Origin: Acanthochlamys bracteata
Lineage: Eukaryota; Streptophyta; Magnoliopsida; Pandanales; Velloziaceae
Assembly: GCA_019914995.1 (NCBI GenBank)
Contig: CM034132.1
Location: 7,177,524-7,241,523, forward strand
Reading direction: 5' to 3'
DNA length: 64,000 nucleotides
The notes beneath the pieces are model-generated. The model saw only the letters and a program-made list of their open reading frames with translations. It was not told where the DNA came from and searched no databases. A program made the position numbers and the translations under genes. Positions 31,426 through 45,077 of the stretch are shown here, one piece after another (position 1 is the stretch's first letter; the number at the start of each line of letters is the position of its first letter).

Positions 31426-32934
31426 CCGGGTGCCACTTGGTGACAAGGACATCTTTAAAAGGTGCTTGGTTGTCCACTTGACCCGAGTGTTTAAGCTGGC
31501 CAACTGAGCCTTCTAAGGACTTGCAGCCGGGGCGAGTCCTACAGACGTCCGTTGTCTTCCTACTTCGGCGAGGACGCCATCACGGTTTCTTCACGTGAGG
31601 CGGCTCCTTTCAGCAAGCTTCCTTTCTTTGTATCATTCTCCACCATTTGAAATTTGGGTTAGTTTCCAAACATTGAAAGAGCTATTGATGCAAAAATCCA
31701 TATACATGTAACTAATTAAGAATATACAAACTTACTAGACTGAGATACTTAAAGTTGTGTTAAATTTATTTCCTTAGATTCGACAACCTTCTACTGTGAA
31801 GAAGCTTGAAAAAGCAAATTATGATGCTAGCAACAGAAACAACAAATTTCCACAAATCAAATTAAGCTTTTGGATTAACTACTTTGTTCTCATAATATCA
31901 GAGCAAAGGTTCCGGATCGACCTGTGCTCACCCCAGTTATGAAAAACATAATTTTAATGTGGGAAAAAATATTCGTGCCTAAAATTTGAATGAAGTCCAC
32001 CTCTCAGCGGAACTCCCCTAAACAAATCAATTTATAATCCATATAGTCATTGCATATTTGTGTTGGTATGTAGTCAATAATTAAACATTTAAAAAAGAAA
32101 AAATCCAACCTCAAGCACATAGTATAAAATAATATAAAGCAGAGAGTTAAGTCTTAAATAGAAGAACTAAAGATATCCATAAATCTTTATATTTATATGC
32201 AAAATGAAGATCTTATGAAAGGATTGAATATTTTAATCCCTAATAGGTATTCCTTTATTTATGTATATAGAGAGGATTCTCCTACCAATATGACCGAGAC
32301 CTTGCTCCTATTTGGTTTCCAAATATCAGAGTCTCCAAACGCAAAATCTAAATTATTTAATGTGGTCTAGAATATAAAACGTATTAGAAAAGGATATTCA
32401 TAAGGTTTTATCACTTGTAGGTGAAAGGATTAATACGAGCTATTCTCGATGAATCAATCTCGTAGGGTTGATTTGCCTTTTTTCTTGTTTAAAAAATCTT
32501 CCAGGTAGCTATCCATCCATATGCAATTGATATTATCCTAGTGAACTGTTGAAAATTAATATGCATGATCAAAATGTCGAAATGGGTTGAAATTTAATCC
32601 AGATGTCTAAAATTATGTTTAAATCATGATGTATAGGATAAACTTTCACTTGTTTGCTGTTAGTTGTAAGTATTGCTTCATTCTCAATGTCCATTCATTG
32701 TCCTTACTTATGTTTATTGACCTCTGACATTGTGACTTAGTGCCTCATTGGAGAAAGTTTGAGAGAGCCTTTTCCCTTTGTTAACATTCTGGAGAATATG
32801 AAGTTCAGTTTTACTTACAGCTGACAGGATATTCCTGCTAGCACATTTTCAATCCGTACATCCTCAAGTAATTTAAGTAACCATCACTGGAGACAGACAG
32901 TGAAATTGTGGGCCTTGTCATTTTTCAAGCTGAG
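31426..32934. other. intergenic region and MLO 3' flank
   Basis: 31430-31620 is GC-richer than its surroundings but shows no long open frame. The stretch 32440-32934 is presumably the MLO 3' untranslated region and flank. No further gene seen. Confidence 0.35.
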
Positions 32935-35900
32935 TTATGGCCTTCTTGGAAGTTCTACACCTTGCTTCCTCCATAATCGGAAAGAAATTTCACCTTCATG
33001 ATGGACATTATTCATGTTGCACTGGATCAGCTCCTCCGCGACCTTTTGGATTTCTTCAAGTTCGCGCCTATCAGATGGGTACTTGAATTCATGAGTTCTA
33101 TGATAATGTGCAGCAGATGGCATAGATAGACTTCCTCGATGAGATAAAGAACTTGGTGAAGGGCTTGAAAGAGTTGTTTTTTTCAAGGATAAGTTTTTCT
33201 TTGCCATTCTATGCCAATTTTCCAGTCCATTGACAACATTTTCAGTAAAAACGGTCTGTTTCATCGATGCTCCCATCTATTAAGAAGACAAAGCCGAAGT
33301 TAGATTGGAAAAGAGAAAGGCTCAGCTTAATGATCTTTTTCCTTCAATTTCATCAAGGAGAGAGTGTACAAGGACATTACCTGTGAAACCAACGTATATA
33401 GTGGTAGTGTAACGTAGGCACACATGATTTGGACCTGAAGGCTGACAGCAACTTGTAGGGCAATGTCCACATCTTTGTGATGAAAACAGGATCTAAACCC
33501 GAACTCATACTGGTATTTTTAAGGGGCTTTAGGTTAATTCTAGTACTCTTTGAATATTAGAAAGATAGGTTGCATTATGCACTTACCCATGTCCATGCCA
33601 AAAATGCAAGCTGAAAGGAGTTCTGCAATTTAAAAGTAAAATGATTATTGTTTTGTAGGAATCCAAGGAACTTAGGAAAACTTTCATTTGATATTGCTTT
33701 TCTGATATCTGCAAAACTAGACATTTTGCATTCATGTTTTCTTTCTTTTCCGCAGTCAAAACTGTTAATATTCATCAGTTTGCAAGTGCACATAGCATAG
33801 TTTTTTTCCAATTCAAAAAAAATTATGTCTCGCATGTGCTTCTAGAAGATTTACCTGAACTAGAACAAAGTGAATTAGATGTAGGATTAGCTGAGGATTC
33901 CTGAACCAGAAGAAATCATTTCCCAGCTTTACATTAATTCCGCCTGGCACTATATTAGATTCTTTATTGCTCTTTATACACATCATTGTTATGATGCTCT
34001 CCAGTTTCATTCCCATGATCAAAAGAATCTGCACTCAAATGGAAAAAGCCCTTTCAGTTTGTATGCAATGCATGTCGACAATTCTTTTTTAAGTCACTAC
34101 ACTTACCACTAAGGGAATAAATGGTAGCCAGTAGTAACTTACAAATCCTGCATATGTAAAGCAGTCATTCATGTTAGACTGGAAAAACATAGAAAGCTTG
34201 TTTACGATGAGGCTAGTATAACTTGCAAATGATTGTTTCTGTATGTGATTGTTATTACCTTGAGAGTTGAAAAATATGAAGAGTGTGATATATATCCAAT
34301 TTGATGCACTACAAATAGACATTGTAAAAGGACTCAGTGCATATTAATCTGTTTAAGATATGGAAAACGAAAAAAGGAGTAGAGAAATGCATTCATGGAA
34401 ATGGAAACTCTACTGTCAAAATACCTGATTTTGACTACCATTACAAAATCTTGATCCAACGATCTTGTAAGGAACTTATGAAAATCAAATTGGCAGTCTC
34501 TTGAAAGATGACCCTATCATAAACAAAACAAACTTATACATTTCTCTGGATCTGGTATGATTAAATTTAAATGAAATCTGATGTGCTCTTACACTAATGA
34601 ATCCATGACGAAGAGCGAAGTAATCTGCTTTTGATACTGAATCTACAAATTGTCTTAGGAAGCATACCTGCATATGATTGTGGGGAAGAGAATTGTCTAA
34701 CTACGTTGTGTTTGAAATCATTAGCATGAATTTTCGCTGTAAAAAATTAACTAACCTGCCAGACGAGGAAATTGTTGTTACTCCACCACTTCATATGCCG
34801 CTTTCCATAAGATGTTTGCCGTGCAAGCTTCACTTTACGTGGATCTGCGTCAGATTTACAGATATTTATGATAATAAAGATCATGATCTATGAAAGAAAC
34901 AAATGAAAAGATTTTCGGTTGTGACCTTGTGAATGCCACTTTAGATTTCTATATTGTAAGCTACAAGGGTCTCTCTTCTTTATGACTGTGAGATTAGCAA
35001 TTTAGGTAAAATTATACGAAAAACTTGTAGTTCAGAACTTCCTTGCTACATACTGAGCATCTTTTGTATCTTGGTTAATGGCTTCTCAAGCACGATGGTA
35101 AGGCCTCTTAGAGATACAAAGTCACATGCATAACTGACCTTGTAACGCAAGGCAATTTGCATTATGGCACATGGACATTCATTACTGAGTGGATTACGAT
35201 GATGCAGCAAGAGAATTTGATCTCAACCCTTAAATGATCTTGCCATATTGTCTGCATAACATAATTGATAATAATTGTTGGTTTGTTCAAGTCATCTGTC
35301 AAATCAGAACTAAAAACTGAGGACAATGATTTAATTGCGTGATGTATGTAACTGCTTAATTGCATAGTATAGTTTTAGTTAAAACTAGGTTTTCTGGGTA
35401 TAAACTTTTCTCTTGTTCTATCCCTAACATCTTTCTTATGTATTTCATGATAGTTTGATAATTTTTTTCTATATTTTGAAAGATGTTCAAATAAATGGTT
35501 GGGGTATCAAACTAGAAGCATACTTATCAAATTGAAATTCAAGCTCAGAGCTTGTTATACTTCCATTACGTACCGTGAGAAAGTTGATAATCTAGAGTTT
35601 GAGTCTCTTCTTCCCAGTTCTGCCATCTCTTTATCTGAGGCATTTTAAAGACAGCAGGTCAGATTATATATGTTAGTTTTAGTGTCACACCAGGAGTTGT
35701 TGAGCTCAAAGCTTCTTGTAAATTAATGAGATCCGACAATTTTGTTTTTAAGTTCAAGCTAAGAAAAGTTGAATATTTGTTTGCTTGTTTGATTGAATAG
35801 AACCCAGTCTTAAATGCCTATATGATTTGCAGTGTCATTGTTACCTGTACCTTTTTTAGTAGAATAACTTTGTTGATATTTGCTGATCTAACAGCAAGAG

Positions 35901-38154
35901 ATTTAATTTCCTGTACCTTGAATATATGACTGATATGACAATTTTACTAGAAATAACATCTTACAAAGTGTTCATCTGGATGCCACCTTCCAGGTTTAAC
36001 TACTGAGGATTTGAAATCCGGAGTTAAGGAATCTGGTCTTAATTGCAAAAACAAGAAAGTTGGGACTATTAGAGATTGTTCACCCATCTGAGCTAACGGT
36101 TATACTGTAATTGCAACAACTTCTTTCACTTGGTAATTCTGTCTGTAAGACTGTAAATCCTTTATCTTGTAAATAATCATTGCAGTTTGTCCTACTTTTC
36201 AGTTTCTTTTACACCTGGGTCCTAGCTTTTGTACTTGATTGCAATCATGCCTGTAGGTAAACACTTACAACTTGTGATTGGGAAAAATTTTAGCGGTGAT
36301 CTGCAATATTAATTGGAAATTAATTGTTTTGATGTTGTCTAGAATCTACATAAGTTTTGATTGCTTGGCTTGGCAGTCATGCGTTGGGCATATAGTGCAG
36401 AATTAAGAAGAATGAAGAGCAGGCATAGATTCCATAATTTGGTATCATGATGGTGACATCTTGCTAGCAGGATCCATAAAAAATCTATTTCAGCACTGAC
36501 TGAGTCACAGTTGCTAGTAATTTTGACAGAGCTATCCTTGATTGTTGTACATGGATGAAGGTGATGCTATGCGATCCCCATATATGTGTGGTAATGAATA
36601 TACGTTCTTGAGTCTATGGAATTTTTGTTAAGTTCAACAAATTTTTAGAGAAGGCAGCACTCCAGCAAATCGGCTTACTAAACAAGCGATAGAATCAGGA
36701 CTTGAAGATAACTTGTGGGCAAGCAACTTACCTAGAAAATTGCTAGACCTGAGCTAAAGACCTATCATGTCAGGAATATGTGAAAGAAGACTGTAATTTT
36801 CTTTTAGCAGTAAGTTGTGATGTATGTACGGAGTAGACTATTCATTGAGGCTGAGATTTCAAATTTAAGCTGAGGTCGGCTAGTTTCAGGGTACCTTTGG
36901 TATTGTTTTTAAATACTTTATTATTCTAAATAATTCTACAGTATTTTATAGAATTTTTTTAATTTACAAAATATAAAAAAATTATATATTGTAATTTATA
37001 TATAAATTATAGTTTTTTAGGTAAAAAATTAAGTTTATTTTTGAAAAAAATTCATGAATCTCCTTCATTTTAAAAGAGTTTTTATTTTATAATCACTTTT
37101 AAAGGTTACCTTAGTCACTTTGGTTTCGAAAATTTAACCTTCGAACTAAATCAAGCGATCCTAACGAATAGCTGAACTTTTCTGATAGATAATCTGGGAG
37201 ATGATCATGACAAAGAGAATAGTATTCTATGTGTGACGAAGAAACAGGGTTTGAAGAGAAAGTACCTTAGCCTCCCCAAGGAACAATGTCAAAAGGCTAG
37301 ACAAAACATGGAAGACGGCCAGCACGAACACCAGCACCTGCAGTTGCGCCATTCCTTTCCCAGATAGAAGCGGCTCCTTGCCCTGCCAAGTCAATAAGCT
37401 CCCCAATCACTAACAGATGGTTTTTTTTTGTTTTCTTAGTCTTTCAATTTACTACCTCCGAGCTAAAAAGTGTTCATAAGAACATAACCGAGAGGTGATA
37501 TTTTATATACCTTGCTTGCGCATGAGCCGAGATCCTCATCTGCTGCAGCATCTTTACTGCAGGGAAGGAAAGTATCCCCTAAAGTCTTGGAAATGCAGAT
37601 CTTCGAGATTGGTTGTCCGGCCATCGTCATAAGAAGTGATATGAATCCCAATTTCCTTAGCTCTGAAAGTAGTAAAGTTATTCTTCATATTTGACAGAAG
37701 CTTTAAGATCTGAAGGAGCCCTAATTTGACGTTTACCTGCGTTAATCTGGCTCAAAGCCTGGTTCAAGGCCTTCCTCTTTCTCTTTCTTATAAACTGCAG
37801 CGATGTCCACTGTCAAAGTTGAATACATAGACGACTAACAAAATTTTGGGAGGGAGAACTTGGTGGGTATTTTATTTCTTTTTGGTTCCAGCGGAAACAT
37901 CTATATGGAGTTCTCCGTTGTGGTAAAACCATAAAGAACAAGAAATATGGCCATGAGGAAGGTTTTGTTTTTCGTGCGGAGAAACATATATATGAATCTT
38001 CTCAAAACACAAAAACAGCATTTTGCTTCTAACGCACCTTCGTCAAGAGATGGAGGCCATGCTCAATGAGCAAAGCGATCATGATCAATCCTGTGCATAC
38101 AATTGCAACTGCCCACGTCGGTGTCACTTGAAGGGATGTCCCATCTCCCGCCAT
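32935..38154 (-). CDS. MLO: MLO-like seven-transmembrane protein, 14 exons, 509 aa, apparently intact
   Basis: Exons (minus, 5' to 3'): 38154-38038, 37794-37737, 37662-37511, 37382-37266, 35634-35574, 34844-34756, 34667-34593, 34513-34425, 34308-34259, 34147-34107, 34028-33855, 33622-33587, 33509-33381, 33276-32935. Junctions are GT/AG and the total of 1530 nt closes in frame. MLO proteins are plasma-membrane calcium-permeable, calmodulin-binding proteins; some clades are powdery-mildew susceptibility factors. Family blocks visible: TPTWAVAIVC (TM1), LGFISLLMTM (TM2), FVLAVFHVLSSLLTLFLG (TM3), ARQTSYGKRH, FRQFVDSVSKADYFALRHGFI, YYWLPFIPLV, FWFRNPQLILHLIHFVLVQ, AYVTLPLYTLVSQMG. The four conserved extracellular cysteines are C81, C93, C106 and C361. 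The calmodulin-binding helix starts near W417 (ENWHRMAKK). The C-terminal tail is Ser/Pro-rich. Intron 4 is 1.6 kb. Clade not determined. Confidence 0.95.
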
Positions 38155-38248
38155 GTCCTCTCTCTCCAATCTCAGTTCCGACAGGTTTTCTCAACAAATG
38201 ATACAGAGATGCCAACGAGCTTAGGCCTCTCTGAAGGGCTTCACAGTC

Positions 38249-38257
38249 ATATATAGC
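38249..38257 (-). promoter_or_regulatory. probable TATA box of MLO
   Basis: CTATATATG on the minus strand, about 95 bases upstream of the MLO start codon, implying a leader of roughly 65 nt. It is the closest good TATA match. Confidence 0.5.
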
Positions 38258-40913
38258 AGCAGGGTTTGCGTTCGCCGTGATATATGCATGCTAGGCCTGG
38301 ACTTTTCTCTTCCTTTCTCGTCTTTGGGGAGTTGCCTGTGACAGCTTACCGTTGACTGACGATTAGATAAATTTTTCTGGTTTGTTTGTTGATCCACTTG
38401 TTCCGGCTGTCAGTTTCTAAGCATTAAAAACAGAATTACCGAATTGAAAATGTCAGAAATCATCTGGGAAATCTATGCTCGAAGTAAAAAAAATGCAATG
38501 GCCGTTGAATAGCTATGGCTAGCTTAGATGGTATTTTCTCAAATACGTACATACATGCACATATGACGACTACCACGTTTAATTTTCAGGCGGTTCGATT
38601 AGTTTTATGTAAAATATGAATGTATAAGAAGAATATGCTGAACTTATTAATTGTAATCATCGATCGTACATGTATATTATTTCTCGCATTTTCAAAGATT
38701 CTCTCATGTAGTTGGACTTGCGAACATTTATAATCGTCTTCTTTCTTCTCTCTCGACAGTTACGTAACACATAACTAACCAATAAATCTTTTTGGTTGAT
38801 TAGTTATCGAAGTTCTTTTTAAGAAAAAGAAAGAAATTCGAGTCTTGCAGCTTTTCCTCTGTCCGGTTGACGATCCTACAAGCTTTTTTCCAGGAAGTTT
38901 ACTACATAATGTCGTATTGTGAACACATATGTGTGTATGAGTTAATTTTTATGTTTATGGGCCCATCTTACGTGAGATTGATGAATAATGAATAAAAGTA
39001 AATCATAGTTACAAGCAAAACAAAAGCAGCCCATGCGTTTTGACAACGTCGACAGCTAAGAAAAAGATTACGTGCATGTTTGACAATGGTTATGGAAGTG
39101 TTTTTTACTTAAATGAGTATCTCAATTTTTAATAAAATTTTTATAATAATTAAAAAAACTTAACAAATTATAGATTATAAATAAATTATACGTTATATAT
39201 ATATTTATTATTTAATAAAAACAAACTTATGTTTTAAAAAACTTTAAAATAAATTCATTTAAATAATTTCTTGTTTTAAGAATTCCAATTGACCGCTACA
39301 TACATTCAAAAGAAGAGGCTCATTTTGATCGATAAATGTTAAGATTTTGTGCCAATTCATCATTGAATAAATATTATTAAAATTATAGAGTTAGTAGTTT
39401 CAACTATATAAGTTAAACTATTTTAAATTAATAAGGACATAGATTTAATTTAGTGCATCAAAATTTTCTAAAACGAATCAGATTAACTTTTCCTACTTTA
39501 AAAAAATTTTAGAGATTGAATATGTAATTAATTTGACTAGATTAAAGAAGTATTTATTTGGTCCATTAAACACCAGAAGAAAAAATTGGAGTTTAGGTAA
39601 ACGACACTGCACATGGGATGTGTTCCTAAAGTCAGCTCTAGCTAGATAACTAACCTTAAATACTTTAATTGAATTTGACTAATAAATATATGAACAAGAG
39701 GAACTGACGAAGTTGTTCCGTACTATTGCGTCCTCTAATGTACGGTGGAAGTCGGTGACCTGTTCTTATCACTTCCATAGAAAATCGTTTGGTGAGACGA
39801 GAGAGATCTTTTGATTTTGTTTGAACTCAAATTACGGAGTCAAAAATATTAATTTATCAAAGAAGACAAAAAAGAAACATATATTAATTATAGCAGTTGG
39901 TGCTAGAAATGTTACATTAGGTCATATTTGGAGTAATTTTTTTTCTGACTTTTGGCTAAAAAAACATTTAATAGTAAAATATGGTATTTGATAATATATG
40001 CTTTTTGTCAAAATAAGGAGTTTATTTTACTGAAAAAATAAGTAGCAGTTTGATGCTTTTTCAATAAGCAGCATGAAATTTATCGTGTCTTATGACTTAA
40101 AATATCTATTTTTTTTTTTACTAAGTTTGAGAAATTATATACATATAAATTTGCTCACCCACTCCGCAACCCACTCACCTATCCAGCTATCCATTCAGCT
40201 CACTCATTTCTCATCAATTCACTGCGTTCATTCCTCGCGTCTCTGCTCGCTTACGCACCGTCGGCGTTGCCATTCAATTCTTTTTCACTACGCTCTGCTC
40301 GCTCACCCACCGGCGTATGATTATTCACTCTTCTATTCAACTCTTCCGTTCACTCAATCTTACAAATCTTTCGGCGAATTCATCTCTACTCAACAAATCA
40401 ACCGACTTATCTCTAATCAAAACAAGTTCGCAGTGCAATAGAGATCTTTCAAGCCTTCGTCGGTGCTAAGAAAATACACATGTATTTGATTTCTTGGTTT
40501 AATTTGATTTTTTTTTCGTTCGATAAATCACGTTCTTATAGTGTTAATTTGTGAAATTTTCCATTCTATTTTTTTTCTTCGTGCAGCGTTTGTTTGATTT
40601 ATTATTTCTGACTTTCTTCTTTTGAGTTTTGTTTGTTCTAGCCTTTATTGATTCATTATCGAATGATCGAAATTTTTTTCGCTTGATGATGGAAATTGAA
40701 GAGCAATGGATCAAATTTTTTTTTTTCAGTTGAGTCTGAATTAACTACTGCAACTAATTGCTGATGTTGTACTAGTAGCTGCTGCAGCTAATCTATTTTT
40801 TTGGACTAATGCTGCTACTGCTACTGTAGCTGTTGTCGATGTTATAGTAGTTGCTCTATAACTTGTTATTGTTGTTCTTCTTCTTGTAGTGTAGTGCTGG
40901 AAACACTATTAGA
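38258..40913. other. MLO upstream intergenic region, with a pyrimidine-rich leader-like segment
   Basis: Mostly AT-rich sequence without recognised genes. 40150-40440 is a markedly C/T-rich stretch (repeated CACTC, GCTCGCTCACCCACC) that resembles a plant 5' untranslated leader. It is followed by T-rich intron-like sequence, yet no coding exon follows before the CACTA element begins at 40914. The 122-codon open frame at 40073-40441 is low-complexity (His/Ser/Leu/Thr-rich). Confidence 0.35.
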
Positions 40914-43240
40914 AATAAGACATTTACCGACTGAAAATATCGACTTAGAATATGTGGTCGGTAATTTTATCAAATACCGACTGCAATAAGCATAGTTGGT
41001 AATGTTCATAAATTTACCGACTGACTAATATTTTCGTTGATATTTTGAGCAATTTCTGACTAAACAATATTTCAGTCGATAAAATAATTTAGTTTCCGTC
41101 TGTTTATAGATCTCTCAATATAATATACCGACTAGATGTAATGTAGTCGGTAATATTTATATATTTATCGACTGATTGTGTTTGCTGTCGGTATATTTAA
41201 ACATTACCGACCATGTAGCATGTGTTAGTCGATAATAATTTTATTTACCGACTAGTTTCATGCAGTCGGCAAAATTTACCGACTGATGGTTTTATTCAGT
41301 CGATAATCTTCCTATTTTTAGTAGACTCCAGCTGACCGGTTCGATCTATTACTCGTATATTTCTTTTTCAACTCAGCTCGCCGAAAACTTAGCTTCCCTC
41401 CGGCGCGTGAACAAGGATTATGTAAGTTATATTCTTTCAATTTAAATTTTAAGCGATTAACTATAAGAGTTAAGATTTATGATTTGCTAAGACCATTTTA
41501 TTTTAAATGAAATATAATATCAAATGGTAGAACTGCAAATCAAGTCAGGTGAGGATGGGAACAACGTCAATGACGAAGAGATATGCCTATCAGTGCTTGG
41601 AAAGGCACGTGGGTAATTTCGTGGATATGGATCTAAGCCGTCTAGCACCCGTTTTGCTGCTTCATCAACTCAAGCATATGAGAATTCGATTTTGAAAGGT
41701 CATATAGTAACGCTAGAGGAAAAAAATGAAAGACAACAAGCTAAACTTGAGAAACAATAATTTGAGCTTGAGAAACAACAGTCTGAACTTGAGAAGCAAC
41801 AAAATGGATTGCTTGAGACTAGACAACGTCTCCGTGAAAATGAAGAAAATGTATCATTTTTAATGGAGATGTTCGGAAAGCTCAAAAACGCTACTAGACC
41901 ACCTAAATAGTAAGTTCATTATTTTTTCTTACTTTATTTCAGCTAGAGAAGAGATTTATATATTAATTGCTTACCTCATATATGTTTTTCTAGCTACATT
42001 TTTATTGACTTTTTTTTTAATTAATGTTCGACGTATAATTTTTTACTACTAGAACCCTAGGAGACACATTACCTCATAGCTTGTGCATTCATTGATTACT
42101 ACTATATACAAGTTGTTTGATCTTTCATTGTTTGTTTGACATGTAGCAAAGATGTAGCTAGTGTAACGGGAGTACTACTAATTCTGGTGAATATTGGATA
42201 ATATAAGACAACAACTTAAGCTATACTAGGGAGTACTACTACTATTTTGCTTGCTATCACATCCTTAGTTATAAAATCACAACTCATATAGCAGTAGTAA
42301 TTCCCTGCTTCTTTCTTCCCTCTATAGTTATTAGACAATAGCTAGTTTTACTGAGAAAACTTAGCTTGCAACTAAGTTTTCAGCTTATTATTTTGCTTTA
42401 CATATTGCAGGGGTTTCAGATAGCAGGGTGCTTCGTTGATCGTCATTGTTGTTTTCTTTTCTCATTGGATTTTGAATGTATGAGGTGATCATATATGTAT
42501 CGATGGATTTCAAAACCGAATTGTAATTGATTTATGCAATTTCAATGTACATGAGTACTTATTTTTCTTGGAATTATTTGTGTTGAACATCAAGTTATTT
42601 AGATTATCTCTGTGTATACTTTAGTTTTGATTGAATGAAAATATTGTTGATATAGAAATGACCAAAAATAGCAATGATCTGGAGAAAAATTCATAGCAAA
42701 TGCCGACTGCTCTACAATCAATCAGAAATCAACTAAAGAGAATTGCGACTGAACCAATCAGTCGGTAATTCGGACAAACACCGACTAAAAAAATAGTGAC
42801 TAAATTCCGACAGCAAAAGTGGTGGCTAAATATTGACTAAACTTACAGACTACACAACATAATCGCCAAACGGACGTCCACTATCGACTAACAAGGCAGC
42901 CGGTATATACCGACCAGCTAGGTGGTTGGCAAATACCGGCCAAGATGTGGGTCGGGAAATATGGACGAACACGGCGGTCAGTATTTACCGAATATCAAGA
43001 TGGTAGGAAATTACCGACTAAAAAGATAGTCGGTAAACTGCGACTGCGTTTATCAGTCGTTAAGTTACTATACAGTACCGACTTATTTTAAATGTTAGTC
43101 GGCAATGTGTTTACAATTAGGATATGCCGACCGTTTACTGACCAATGTAAATTCAGTCGGTAAGGGCACTTACCAACCGCTTTATGGTTTTTACCAACTA
43201 GTTTAGTCAATCGGTGATTCTATTATTTCTAGTAATGAAA
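40911..43240 (+). mobile_element. CACTA (En/Spm) transposon derivative, 2,324 bp
   Basis: Element 40914-43237. The left end is CACTATTAGAAATAAGAC; the right end, reversed, is CATTACTAGAAATAATAG. A 3-bp AAA direct repeat flanks it (40911-40913, 43238-43240), the size made by CACTA elements. Both ends carry many subterminal copies of TACCGACTG / CAGTCGGTA in alternating orientation (about 40928-41310 and 42710-43210), the usual transposase-binding array. Only a transposase fragment remains inside. The right CACTA has a C-to-T change. Confidence 0.85.
41524..41910 (+). pseudogene. plant CACTA transposase fragment (Transposase_24 / tnpA-like)
   Basis: Plus-strand translation from 41524 contains NDEEICLSVLGKARG then FRGYGSKP, the conserved block of plant Transposase_24-type proteins. 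An alpha-helical Glu/Lys/Gln-rich coiled coil follows (KNERQQAKLEKQ, then repeated FELEKQQ-like heptads) and an ENVSFLMEMFGKLK tail. Stops interrupt the block near 41620 and 41758. Enclosed within the CACTA element. Confidence 0.75.
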
Positions 43241-45077
43241 TTCATAGTTTAAAATTGTGCCTATTTACTCTTGTGTAGAACCAACGTTAGCTGATTAGTA
43301 TTTTAGACTCTGAAGGCTTTTTTAATATCAAGGTGGTTCTGTCGATGTTGCATCAAGAAGTGTTAGTTTTTTATATAATTTGTTCCATGTAGTTTAGTCA
43401 TATGCAATGCAGATCTGCATATTGTATTTTTATTGATTTGTTCGTCATGATTTTGGAGTGAAGTTTATTTGTTGATTGTACAAGTTTTACTCAAATTTTG
43501 TGCATAGTGCCTAATGATAGGAATGAAAACTTGAAGTAGCCCGTGGTCTTGCTTTGAGCATCCAGGCACAAACTTGTTAGTGTAAGCAGTTGAAACTTTA
43601 GTTATCATCATCAACAACAACAACAACAAGTTCTTCTTCTTCTTGTTCTTCTCCTTTGAATCTGCAACATGTATGATAATAATAATGTCTCTTCATATTA
43701 GAAATTCTTTGTTATGTTGAGTGTGTGCTTTATGTAGTTTCTTTGCACGTTACATATAACTAATTTAGTGAGCTAAAACATGTGGCTAATTTAGAGTTGA
43801 AACACACTAGTTTGAACAACCTTAAACAAGCAAGCTCACTATATACAATATGCATCTGTTTAAATTGAAACAGTGAGCTTGATTGATATTTTTATTTAGG
43901 AGCTAAACAAGCAAGCTCTATTTAGGAGTTAAGAGTGAGTTCGATGGAGTTAAACAGTGAGCTGAAACAACATGCATCTGTTTGAGCTAAATAGTGAGCT
44001 AGATATGCATCTTTTGAGCTATCTTGATTGCTATCTTGATTAAGTTTTAACTTTGTGTTGCTTCTGAAATGTTAGCTACACTTTCTTGCCACTCATAAGC
44101 ATTTCCATTTCTTAATCTTTGTTGTCTACATCATACAATGCAATGAAAAATCTTTATAAGGTTTTGCTTTTAGCTTACATCATACAATGCAATGGTTTTT
44201 TTTTCCTGAAAGTCATGGAAGTCTCTTTCAAGTTCTTTGAAGTTTTTTTGGCTTACACCACAACCAACTATTTGGAAGCTCACTGTTTTGATACAAACAA
44301 AGCTACAACTCACTATTTTTTATTGCATTGCTATGCTTTATTGTTGTTATTGCTATGCGTGCTTTATAGGTGCTGACTGTCACTGCTTGTAGTGTCTAAT
44401 GTCTTATGACTGCTTGTAGAGTAATCTTCTACCTACTGGAGCCCTAAATAAAAATAACCAATGTCTTGTGTAATTTTTTTTCAGAACTATTATTTTTCAT
44501 TAAATGTTATAGTGTGCACTGCATTTTGATCTCATTTCATATAGATTTTGATATTTCCTTTGCTTCAACTTGTAGATAGCAACTTGTAATTTTTTTAAAT
44601 GGATCTTAGCATCTTTTAAGCAGTGGTGTATTAGTGCTGCATTTGCTCTTGTTCTTCTCATCACTCACTTTTTTGTTGTTATACTTTGTTGTTCTCTGCT
44701 CTCCCTTTGCTTCAACTTATAGATAGCATCTTGTAATTTTTTTAAATAGATCTTAGCATTTTTTAAGCAGTGGTTTATTACTTAGCTAAAACAGTTAGCT
44801 TGAACAACCTTATGTTGGATGCTTATATGAGCCGAAATAGTTAGCTTATACTATATACAACATGCTTGTATGAGCTGAAATAGTTGTATGTTTATGTGCT
44901 CACTATTTTGGATGCATTGCTATAGTTATATGTGCTGAAACAGGAAGCAGATTGAGAAGATGATAGAGGTATTGTAACATTTTGGTGTTCTACTGCTTTG
45001 TACTTCATTGAAGTGTCAGAGCTATTGTGGCTTGCGGCACTGAATGTTTGGCTAAGGAGAGGATAAATGTGCACTAG
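43241..45077. other. repeat-rich non-coding region
   Basis: Contains scrambled short repeats of the type GAGCTGAAA(C/T)A..., AAACAAGCAAGCTC and ATATACAACATGC (about 43790-44040 and 44780-44960). There is also a ~75-bp direct repeat (about 44557 and 44704, offset 147) with TTTGCTTCAACT..AGATAGCA..TTGTAATTTTTTTAAAT. No gene recognised; the open frame at 44119-44376 has no family features. Confidence 0.4.

Noticed and set aside
36890-37140. Possible MITE in MLO intron 4 (GGTACCTTTGGTATT... / ...AAAGGTTACCTTAG)
   Set aside because: Ends pair weakly and no target duplication was found.
35162-37694. Open frames in the MLO intron 4 and antisense to exon 3
   Set aside because: They are shadows; the minus-strand MLO exons explain the conserved parts and the rest is AT-rich intron.
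40073-40441. 122-codon open frame as a gene
   Set aside because: His/Ser/Leu/Thr low complexity caused by a C/T-rich leader-like stretch; no domain.
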